Of a stretch of DNA of 64,000 nucleotides, positions 34,910 to 45,800 are shown one piece after another. The stretch covers positions 177,194,825 through 177,258,824 of the forward strand of contig CAXKWD010000006.1 of the NCBI GenBank assembly GCA_964059195.1, given 5' to 3'. Source of the stretch: Ectobius pallidus. Taxonomy: Eukaryota; Arthropoda; Insecta; Blattodea; Ectobiidae. How positions within the stretch are numbered: position 1 is the stretch's first letter; each line of letters begins with the position of its first letter. A program made the translations under genes and the position numbers. The notes beneath the pieces are model-generated. The model saw only the letters and a list, made by a program, of their open reading frames with translations. It was not told the origin of the DNA and did not search any database.

Positions 34910-35547
34910 CGAGGGCCATCCGTAAAGTAAGTTTCCCTAAGGCTGGTTACAGAAACAAAACAAAATTTCATGGAAATGTTTATCGCAACAGATACAGCAA
35001 GTGTCCAGCTATTTTTCAACATATTCACCACCGGAAATGAGACATTGGTCATACCATGGGACCAACGTGTCAATACCTGGGATTTGAACCATTATATGGC
35101 AACTATCTCTGCTTCTTTGTCATTTTTTGAGGTGTAGGAAAAGACGGAAATCAATGGGAGTGAGATCTGGGCTGTAGGGTGGATGTTTCAACACCTCCTA
35201 GCAAGTCTCCTGCAGAAGTTCGACCGGGAGGTGTTTAAACATTCACCCTACAGCCCGGACTTCGCTCCCAGTGATTTCCATCTTTTCCTACACCTCACGA
35301 AATGACAAGTAATTTCAGAGAGGCGAAGATGGTTGTCATACAGTGGTTCAAATCCAGGCGGCAGACTAATACGACACAGGTGTTGAAAAAGTTGGTGCCA
35401 TGGTAACACAAATGTCCCAATCCCGGTGGTGAATATGTTGAAAAATAGCTGAACACTTGCTTTATCTGTTGCAATAAATATTTCCATGAAATTGTTCTTT
35501 GTTTCTGTAAACAGTCCTCGCGAAATTTACTTTACGAACGGCCCTCG
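34910..35547. mobile_element. Fold-back mariner made of two transposase 3' ends
   Basis: Ends CGAGGGCCATCCGTAAAGTA are inverted and TA-flanked. The plus strand (about 35206-35305) encodes LLQKFDREVFKHSPYSPDFA then PSDFHLF. The minus strand of the other arm encodes a parallel version (EVLKHPPYSPDLTPIDF). Both arms are therefore the C-terminal half, joined head to head near 35205. Confidence 0.8.
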
Positions 35548-35749
35548 TACATAAGATATAAATAATTGTACGATATGTGTGGAATGGAAGTAAACATCTG
35601 ACCAAGCTTGTCATACTATTGTCAAGTATGCTCTGGTGCGATTAACCAATGAAACGATAGGACACAGTTAGTCAAGGCAGGTCTGCTGTTTACTTTTGCA
35701 CCGTACACATCTTGGATCGAGTATAGCAACTGGTACTGAATGTGATAAT

Positions 35750-36504
35750 TAGGGTTCGGACGGTTATGACCTAAAAAAGTGGAAAATATGACTGCAAATA
35801 TATCCTTTAAAATTATTAACTATGACCCAAAAACCCTAAATATGACCTAATAAAAATAATGTATTTTCAAAAAATTAACGTTCCAATTTGAAACGTTTAA
35901 AGACACTAAATTCTTACATCATATCAATTCAATCAGATAATCACTTTTTTAAACAATTTTGGCGATTTACAGTTTTGCTTGTGATGAACTTTTATTTTTA
36001 AAGAATTTGCTCCTGTTGGCTCGCTCCTTCAGCTCCAAATATGCCTAATATTTTGTAGACCTTGCACGTCTCTATAAAATATGAACTATTACATTGATCA
36101 ATATAAATATTAGATGGAAATTTACAGTGAAGTATTCAAATCTGTAGCAAGATTGAGAACGGAAATATACACACAAAACTTCACTAAAAAGGTATATTTA
36201 CCCAGAATGATCATTTCAACGGGTCTTCCCGCCATCATCAGCTGATTCCGACTGGCCCTCTGGCGGCGGATGCCGCAAACAACAAATAGTACAAACACTG
36301 TACAATTGTGCTCCTTGACCGAATTTATAACTGAAATATGTCATAAAATTACAAATATCGGTAAAATATGACCAAGACCACAAAAATGACCAAAATATGC
36401 AAAATAAAAAAGGTCTGATTAGGATAACAAATGTGCAATTTGTGTTTGCGGCGAGAATGGAGGTCAGGATAAAAATATGACATGTCATAAACATCCTAAC
36501 CCTA
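35750..36504. mobile_element. Diverged hAT-type MITE with nested hammerhead-bearing repeat
   Basis: Terminus TAGGGTTCGGACGGTTATGA and matching inverted end, AAAATATGACC-rich interior, and a near-perfect 8-bp duplication (gtgataat/gagataat). About 36095-36320 inside is a foreign segment matching 41096-41260. Confidence 0.75.
36198..36250 (-). ncRNA. Hammerhead-ribozyme-like motif
   Basis: On the minus strand: helix I strand UCAG, core CUGAUGA (36235-36241), U, helix II GGCGGG-AAGA-CCCGUU, core GAAA (36214-36217), then the self-complementary AUGAUCAU that would form helix III, a cleavage-site U, and CUGG pairing with UCAG. One extra base (U) sits between CUGAUGA and helix II compared with the textbook fold. 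Confidence 0.6.
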
Positions 36505-36581
36505 GAGATAATAAAGTCTACACAGAGTACATAACAAAAGAAGAACAGCAAGCTATCGTTGACAAACGACAGTTGCATGGA

Positions 36582-36587
36582 TTTATT
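36582..36587 (-). terminator. Polyadenylation signal AATAAA for Tom70
   Basis: A canonical hexamer 68 nt past the stop codon on the minus strand. Only the hexamer is visible; the cleavage site is not determined. Confidence 0.55.
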
Positions 36588-36654
36588 GAAAGTTTTTTAC
36601 AAGTGTACATTCCTCTGCCACTACAATTTCCCAGCACCGGCTAGCGTCTGTTTC

Positions 36655-36817
36655 TTACGGTAAACCTCCTACAGCGATTGGAATCCCCATCCTTTCAGCG
36701 ACAGTGGCTTGTGCTACTGCAGCGTCTCGAAGCGAAAATAAGTGCGACATCTCAAGCTCAGTCTTTGCTAACGGAATGGCCTTGTCGAACAGCTCGACTG
36801 CGTGTCTGAGGTTCCCC
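36655..36817 (-). CDS. Tom70: Tom70 exon 10 and stop
   Basis: 163 bp. GNLRHAVELFDKAIPLAKTE, SLRDAAVAQATVAERMG, then the C-terminus GGLP and TAA. Confidence 0.95.
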
Positions 36818-39800
36818 CTGGAAAACATTAAGCACAATACTTCTATCGTTAGTACGATTTTATACAGGGTGTTAATGAAAAACATGAAATATTTTACCTG
36901 TGTATAGAGGGGACATATACAAGCAACTTTTATTAGGAGATTTTTGCTGTATGACTAAAATGTGAATGCTACAGGGCATTAACCCTTTCACTGCTGAGAT
37001 ATTGGCAAGCTGACATACCTTCCTTGCTGAGATATTTTCACTGTCACTCGGCGCTAAATCCGAAAAATAAGAAGGCAGTTTTAAAATACGCCAGAACTCC
37101 GTCATCACGTTAGAAATGTTTTTCCTTGCTCGTGAAAGCAATGACTGTGTTGAAATTGAACATACCATGGCCTTGATGTGATTACCCGCTTGTCATATGA
37201 CTCGTGAGTTCAATGGCTTCTTCAGACATCACAACATTGTGCAAGGCTTCACATTTTCGGCTACAGATTGCACCACAGGGCAAGGAAAGCAATGAAAATC
37301 ATTTCTATCTAACCCCAAGAGATGGCAGGACACTATCCTTTCGTTGAAACCATGTTAAAGAATTCTATTCTACGAGCAATTGTCTAATTCGTAGCACTAT
37401 CTTCGCGGCAACATTGTGCAAGGCCTCACATTTTCATATACAAATTGCACCACAGAGCAGGGAAAGCAATGAAATTAAGTTCTATCTAACCCCAATAGAT
37501 GGCAGGACACTATCCTTTCGTTAAAACCGTGTTAAAAAACTCCATGCCTTGTAAAATCGTCTCGTTCATAGCACCCACTTCGCGGGCGGAACAGTTCCGT
37601 CAACAGCACACGTAGGTGGCATTCTCCGCGCCGTCACAGTTCCGTCGTTAGCAGTGAAAGGGTTAAAGTCATTATAATTTGGTGCTCATAAGTCAATAAT
37701 TACGCGAAACAGGGTTACAATTTTCATTAAATCGACTTCATGCCTTCTTAGTGATAGATAAAAACCTGATTCTTAATCATTTATCAACAGCTATATGATA
37801 ATCCTAGAATTTGTAGGAAGTTTATATAGTGAAGTTATAATCAAATTGAAACTTGAGATGGAGGTTTAACATACGTAACTTCACTTAATTCAAGCACTAA
37901 CCTGAACATGTTTCGAGCAAACTTCATGACTCATCATCAGCTATACTCCATCTGTCTGTTGTGTATTGGCAGCAATTCCTGGTGGTTGTTTAATGAACTT
38001 CTTGATGAGATCCATCCCCGCGGGTATTTCGAAATTCATGAGTTGGTCCTGATTTTTGTAAATATAAATCTTTTCCCAAATTGTGAGCTAATTTCGAAAT
38101 ACCCGCGGGGGATGGATCTCATCAAGAAGTTCATTAAACAACCACCAGGAATTGCTGCCAATACACAACAGACAGATGGAGTATAGCTGATGATGAGTCA
38201 TGAAGTTTGCTCGAAACATGTTCAGGTTAGTGCTTGAATTAAGTGAAGTTACGTATGTTAAACCTCCATCTCAAGTTTCAATTAGCTATATGATAATTTA
38301 GTGTTTCCATAATCTGCAAAATTTACAGACTAATCACATGACTGGCCGCCACTGCATTAAGTTTTTTGTATTCATAACTCCAGTGTTAAAAACGAAGTTT
38401 CTTTGTTTTGCAATTTTTTGAGATGTTAGAAGTAAGTGGCGGCCATGCCCTGGGATATTTTATGCTGTAACAGGAAAAATTGAATCCACAGAGCAAAAAT
38501 CTCCTAATAAAAGTTGCTTGTCTATGTCCCCTCTATACAACCTGCATATGACAATTTTTGTAGTGGTTTAAAGTAGGGCCTGTTTATATAGTATTAAACA
38601 TAATCACTAAGGACAATGACCTTATTTCCAGATTCATACAATCTGGAGGACATCTGGTGGACAAAGGAACAAGCTCTTCAGTAGATCTCAGCTGATGATG
38701 GAGGTGAAAAAAAGCCTTTGAAACATATGTTCTGATTGGTAAGTTTTTACTTACAATAATTATTTAAAGCGTTTCTGAACAATTTACTGTGAGAGTTTTT
38801 TAACCTCACACCAAACCACAAGCTGAGGACCACGACAGCTTATTTAATGTATCCTCTTTGAATAGATTTAAGGGAGGTAGGATTTGCGAGGGATGGCTGG
38901 AGTTAATAGGGTTGAATGGCAGGCTCATGTAAACGCGGGTTTCATAAAATAGATAAAATTCCTTTAGCTTCGTTAGGAATTGTAAGTAAGTACCGTATTG
39001 GTCTGTATATAAGACGATGTTTTTTTTCCTCAAAATGTGTTTATAAAAACTATACTCGTCTTATACGCACAGCCATCACTTTCAACAACTTACTCTCCAT
39101 TCATGAAAGCAGCTGTATAGCAGGAATCCCTATGCGATGACATGCGTCCGACCCAAGGTCAAAGTCACGTGGAAATTCCCTGAACTTTACTTTTCGTGCT
39201 TCTGCTTGTACTGCACCGTTACTTCTCTATTCTCTTATTCTGTACGCATAAAGCTTTGTTTGACCACCAGTCATGGCTGACCATGTGCAAAAGAAAGCAT
39301 CTTCATTGTCTCAATGCGTAAATAAAGGCGAGAGAAGAAGTTAAGACATGAACTTCAAAATTCCGTTTTATGTAAAGCAAAATGTACTAATAAGCTATTT
39401 TATTAATTTTTCGTAACTATCCTTGAAAAATTCAGGGTCATCTTATATTTGGGCCAATATGGTACACTTCGCAATGTAAATATGTTCACTTACCTCTGTA
39501 CTTCAATTGTACCCAGCGTCTCGTATCCGAATTCACACCTGTCATCCATTTTGAGTGCCTGGTTTATCAAGTCGATAGCTTTCGGCACGTCGCCTGTCCA
39601 TTGTAACTGCAGCAATCCTGCCAACACATAGAAAATTTCAATATTTTGATATTATTATTATTAGTATACAGAACATCAGTTCAAGGTGTGCGTGGGCAAA
39701 GAGAGTTAAGTCCACTTTCTTGTTACTGAGAATTAGGGTGACTTAACACACTATACCAGCCCAACATAGCTTTAGAGATGGATAAACCCATGAGGCACAC

Positions 39801-42800
39801 ATCCATAACTACCATACAATTTTGAATATGACTTACAGGACACAAATGTAGAGAACATTTTTATCTATAACTCTATGGACATACATCTCAATTTTTTAGG
39901 ATGGTGGACTTAAGTCTCTTTGCCCGTGCACCCCGGAGTTATTGAGGGTGGTTTGTATTATTGAATATATACAAAATTAACATGTAAAAACCTGGCGAAA
40001 AGTATAATAATAGAAATGTATAACATTACAGTTATGTATCTTAACAGAAATAATCACTGATTTTTCCTGCACCATTTTCCAAGTGTGTTTCTTTTCTAAA
40101 CTGAACTCAATTACACTTAGCAATATTAAGAAAAGTAAAAAAAATAAACCATTCTTAACTCCACTTACGTAAATTTTTTTTCAACTGAACTAGATTCGGG
40201 AGTCGACTGCAAACACTCCCGAAACTAGTCCAGCTTTTTTAAAAATCGACATAAGTGAAGTTAAAAGTGTTTTTATTTTTTACTTTTCTTAATATTCAGT
40301 ATGCTCCATTGTTTAGATCACTTTGTTTTAATTTGTTTTATCGATTACACTTGTCACTTCCTTAGACAACAGGATTTATAACACGGTATATCCATCAGAA
40401 CAAGTCTCAACTGTTTGATCTGTGATACTCTATGAACATCCTTTCTTTAGCAAGATTAAGATCGGAAATATACACATTAACTTCACTAGAAGGTTTATTT
40501 ACCGAGGATGATCATTTCAATGGGTCTTCCCATCATCATCAGCTGATTCCTCTAGTGGCGGGTGAATGAACTTGTTAATCAAAGTTCCTTGTATGCCAAC
40601 TGAAGTCTCGAAGTTTAAGAGATCTTTTTGGTTCTTTTTAATGAATATTTTTTCCCAAACTATAACTTCTATTCGTTTTTCAACTTGAAATTGAAAAATC
40701 CGCTTTGGCAATGCATTTCTGGGAAGTAGGTCATGAAATTGAAAATGAAATAGCACTACTAAAACAAGTTGAAATACCAATAGAACTTAATAGTTTGGGA
40801 GAAAATATTCATTAAAAAGAACTGGAAAAATCTCTTAAACTTCGACACTTAAGTTGGCATACAATGAACTTTGATCGACAAGTTCATTCACCCGCTGCTA
40901 GAGGACCAATCGAAATCAGCTAATGATGATGGGAAGACCCAATGATATACCTTTTAGTGAAGTTTAGTGTGTATATTTCCGATCTCACTCTTGCTATAGA
41001 TATCAACACTTCACTATTTCCACCTAATATTAATACTGTATGTTATTGCTCGTGAGTAAAAACTGGAATAAGTAACTACATTAAACCTTCAATTAAAGTA
41101 TAAATATTAGACGGAAATTTACAGTGAAGTGTCCAAATCTGTAGCAAGATTGAGATCGGAAATATACACACAAAACTTCACTAAAAAGGTATATTTACCC
41201 AGAATGATCATTTCAACGGGTCTTCCCATCATCATCAGCTGATTCCTCTAGTGGCGGGTCTCGAAGTTTAAGAGATCTTTTTGGTTCTTTTTAATGAATA
41301 TTTTTTCCCAAACTATAACTTCTATTCGTTTTTCAACTTGAAATTGAAAAATCCGCTTTGGCCATGCATTTCTGGGAAGTAGGCCATGAAATTGAAAATG
41401 AAATAGCACTACTAAAACAAGTTGAAATACCAATAGAACTTATAGTTTGGGAGAAAATATTCATTAAAAAGAACAGGAAAAATCTCTTAAACTTTGACAC
41501 TTCAGTTGGCATACAATGAACTCTGACTGACAAGTTCATTTGCCCGCCGCAAGAGGACCAGCCAGAATCAGCTGATGATGGTGTGAAGATCCATTGAAAT
41601 GATCATCCTGGGTAAATATACCTTTTAGTGAAGATTAGTGTGTATATTTCCGATATCAATCTTGCTACAGATATAAACACATCACTGTAGATTTCCATCT
41701 AATATTAATATTGATCCTTTCTTTACTTGTTATCACAAAGATCCAAAAATGTAGAAATAAGTATATAAAAGAAAACAAGTCATGGCAACTATATTTTTAA
41801 ACTTTGGAATACAAACTAGGCACTCGGTAACCCTGAAGGCAAGAATAAGGTAAACTATTTTGTCATAGTTTAATAAAACATCCATATTGGTCCTAAAGAA
41901 TTAGAAGACGTTTTTAAAAATTATTTCTAAAACTGGATAAAGCTTAAAACACACAATGTTTTGACTCTTCCCTAGAGTCTTCCTCAGATGATACACCACA
42001 TTGGACAGCTCATCAGGAAGATTGAATTTCGTCATGGTAACTCGTTTGTCCACCATCGATTAAGAACATTGTTCTTAAAATATTTTATTTCCATTCCTCA
42101 ATGCATATATGAAGGAATGGAAATACAGATATTTTAGGAACAGTGTTTTTAATCGATGGTAGACGAACGAGTTACCATGACGAAATTCAATCTTCATTAT
42201 GAGGAGTCCAGTGTGGTGTATCACCTGAGGAAGACTCTATGGAAGAGTCGAAACATGGTGTGTTTAACCTTTATCCAGTTTTAGAAGCAGTTTTTTAAAA
42301 ACATCTTATAATTGTCATAATTTATGTACACATATTGTTTCTCTGGCATTTCTCCCTCGGATAGTAAGAATATTGTCCAAATCTTGTCATATCCATTCTT
42401 ACTCACAACTAAATTACCATCGCCTCTGTTTGTATAACTGTACAGTCGGTGAAATAAAAAACGTCGGGTGGTATTTGATTAAGTATCACGAACGAGCATA
42501 TGCGCATGTACAGGAAGACTTAAGGTTACGTTCACACCTGCCTCATTGTGTATTTTCTTGATTATTTAGTCAGTTTTGTTCCAAAACAAACATGTATAGA
42601 AGGCTGTGGCTATATGCCTCAAATCCGCCATATTCTTGCATGGAAGTTCTTATAATATTAATAATATAATTCACGAGGAATATGTTTATTCAAGGAGCAT
42701 TTTTTAAAGATTTTATTTAATAATACCGGTACTTGTAGTGCAAAATCAATAACTTACGCTCAACTTCTGCAACCAATCTAGCATCGAAATACGCGGCCGG

Positions 42801-45800
42801 CCAGATCCAAGTTTACTATGAAAACTTCCGGTCGCATTATAGTGAAGTTCCCACCTATGAGCTGCTCTTTCATAAATATGGAACCTTCTCGCTGCTTCAG
42901 AGGCCGAAAAATGCAGGTCAATTACAGCCCTAACTACACTTTCTCTCAAGCTAGCATTTGTATGTGGCGCGATGTCACAAAGCAAAATGAATTATGACAA
43001 TACATTAAGTTGAATATCGTGTGTTGCGCTTTCCGCGTTATCCATTTTTCCCCCTCGTTGTTCATTTTTTCCCTCCTGTCGCATGGCCTCATATGTTCGA
43101 GAATGATCTGTATTTTATGTTTTTTATAGGAAACTTGTGAACTAATGCTTTAAAACTTTGATTTTAACTGCATACGAGTCCCGATGTTTTTTATTTGACC
43201 GACTGTACATCACAACGCTACCCTATATACTAGAGATGCCGTGACATACAACATCTCATGGCACCGTCGCCTAAAGTAGTTGCCATGACTTATGATGCTC
43301 CATCCCTCATATAAAAGATTGATTTGGATAATTGATGGTTCGGATGATGACTGAGTTAGAGTCATTAATTTATTTTGTTGTACTGTGACTTCATATGACC
43401 TTACCCCTGTGAACATAGACTGTTGCATTCTCAGGCTCGACTTCAATAGCTTTCTGGAAATACTTGTCGGCCTTTTCGTATTCCTGTTGATCACTCAAAA
43501 CCTGCCAAATAATAAACAGTACCTTAAGTCACTGTTACCTTGATAAAGAGAAATGTCACTACAACTGCGTAATATTTTTAACTCTCCGCTCAAATACTAT
43601 ACATTATAATCACTTCATTATTAAGTTAAACATTAAATAGTTAAACTAAGATAGTTGAAATATAAAAACACTTTGTGCTCCACTTACATCTGGAATTAGA
43701 ATCACAGGATTAGTTTCGAGAGTTACCCCATCATCGGATGTTGGTCTACTGGAGTTGGAGTTTGGCGCCAAACTCCAACTCCAGTAGACCAACAGCCGAT
43801 GATGGGGTAACTCTCGAAACTAATCCTGTGATTCTAATTCCAGACGTAAGTGGAGCACAAAGTGTTTTTATATTTCAACTATCTTAGTTTAATTTGCCCC
43901 ACTGTTTACAATACTTTGTTTTAATTTGTTTTTATGAAATACAGTGAAATCTCGATACAACGATTTCGCAGGGATCAGAAAAATATATTGTTGTAGAGAG
44001 ATATATTGTTATATCGAGAATTAAAAAAAAATGTTCAAATTTTGGTAGTGTATAGGAAACAACTTCAATAGCTGAAATTCTTTAAGTATTTAGAGAAATA
44101 AAGAATTTTATCACAAGAACTGCTATACTGTACTGTATTCACTCCACCCTTAAATTATTACACTATGAGCAAACACAATTTACATTGCATTATAGCACAG
44201 CACCATGAACAGGTGACTCATTTTTGCCCCTGTTTGTAAAAGTCAGAAATGACAGTCTGTTTAGCTTTTTTTATGAACAGGGATACACACAATGCCCTTA
44301 TTTGATTCGAGGTTCACTAAATAACATTCTGGCACCGATGGAACACTCGATAGAAAATTCTGCAGAGCCTCGCAAGAACAGAACACATACATAGAGGCAA
44401 TTGCTTCGAATGCGGTTAAGGTTGGTAGATGCACACTTTGTTCTACCTCCTCTTCTTCATCGTCCGCTTGCTTGTTTTGAATTTCCTCAATGTTTTCTTC
44501 CGTTAGCTCCGGGGAGTTCATGATTTGCACTTTCACGATCTATTTTTATCCTTGTACCGAGGAAATGGTATTTTACGGGGATTCTAAATGTAATCGTAAT
44601 GGAGAGGTTTATCGTTATTAAGAGTATCGTAAAACCGAGGGGAATTTTACATTATTTTAATGGAAAGAATGCTGGGACCAAAATATTTTATCGTTATAAA
44701 GAGTATTATCGTTATATCGGTAATCGCTGTACGGGGATTTCACTGTAGTTATTTACGAAGTTACTCACCTGAGCGTACAACGTGTAGCATTCCGAACACT
44801 TGGGGAACTTGTGGATGGCTTGTTCGAATGTCTTCATCACTTCTTCCATTTTGTCCTGGTTTCTTGTGGAGAAGGCAAATCGGTAATCTGTGTAGCACTT
44901 CTGGACGTATGCTATTGGAAAGTTAGGGTTCACTTTAACGGCTCTGCTGAAGTCGCTCATGGCCTCGGACACTTTCTCCATCAGCAGGTGTACCTGCAAC
45001 ATCACATTACTCTGTTCAATATGCCTTACGACAAAAAGAATACGTCCACTGCTCGTCCACAAACAGATTAAACAAAACGCGTTCCCTGAGGCAGGCAACA
45101 AAGATTCAACTTTGAAAATATTGCTATTTTACTTAGATAAATTATTTTAGTTAGTTAGTATTACCAAAGTTTGACATGATCAAGTTTTCTGAAAGTTTGT
45201 TTTTATTCAGTATCGTTAGTTAATACCATATTTACTCGAATATAATGCGTACCTTTTTTGTCCATTTGTAGCTTTCAAAACTGAGGTGCACGTTAAATTC
45301 GAGTACAAATCCGTTTCGTAGGTTGGCAGTACCGGTAACTTTTATCTGCGTAACAATGCATTGCTGTAATTCTTGACTTCATTAATTTTATCGTTGGTCT
45401 ATTACTAGCATTACACAGAGTGAATATATTTGTAGGTCTAAAACTGGCAGCTAAATTTAATGGTAATTTCTAATGTTTACGTGGTGGTTCATTATTCCCT
45501 TAATACTATGACAAAATTCCAAATAAAATAACTATCCTACCATTGATGTGCATTACATTTGCCAACAAACTCTTTCTTCTTTATGATTTCAAAATCCAAA
45601 AATAGCACTTTTTTATTACCAAAATGTCTAAATAAACAATTCTGTCATCCCTTAAAAGAGGAAGTACAATAAAAAAAAAAGAATATCATTTTTGGGACAT
45701 ATATTACAGACACCGGAAAATAAAATTAGCAGAAAAATAATAGAAAAATCACGGAAGAGTAAGAGTAAGAAAAATATAAGATGGATTACAGAACTTAAGG

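Larger units (their letters stand above)
37803..38283. mobile_element. Fold-back retroelement-like insertion with 14-bp target duplication
   Basis: Near-identical inverted arms surround a spacer of about 40 bp. Flanking 14-bp direct repeats agctatatgataat lie at 37789-37802 and 38284-38297. Repeat C copy 2 near 58140 has one related, uninterrupted site. Each arm carries a hammerhead-like motif. Confidence 0.85.
36865..38548. mobile_element. Repeat family C with inverted ends, carrying two insertions
   Basis: The left end (from acagggtgttaatgaaaa, then gtatagaggggacata) and right end (about 38500-38545) are inverted over at least 45 bp around agcaacttttattaggagat. Inside are a piggyBac-type MITE (36983-37662) and a fold-back element (37803-38283). 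A second copy runs from 57424 to about 60345. In Tom70 intron 9. Confidence 0.7.
41096..41712. mobile_element. Fold-back hammerhead-bearing element, copy 2
   Basis: Same family as 40441-41035 and 36095-36320. Both arms retain hammerhead-like motifs that point outward from the centre. Confidence 0.8.

Noticed and set aside
36216..36578. 120-codon hydrophobic open frame as a membrane protein
   Set aside because: It spans an hAT MITE and a nested repeat on the minus strand. Hydrophobicity comes from T-rich sequence.
40517..41539. Open frames with a shared tail (GKTH) as a protein family
   Set aside because: They are translations of the inverted arms of fold-back elements; the shared tail is the ribozyme-like core.
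42373..42561. Small plus-strand open frame beside the Tc1-like element
   Set aside because: It runs into the inverted terminus of that element and has no domain or splice support.
44261..44536. Acidic 91-codon open frame as a Tom70 or independent exon
   Set aside because: It lies wholly inside a TA-flanked element with inverted ends and resembles a Tigger transposase C-terminus. Tom70 closes in frame without it.
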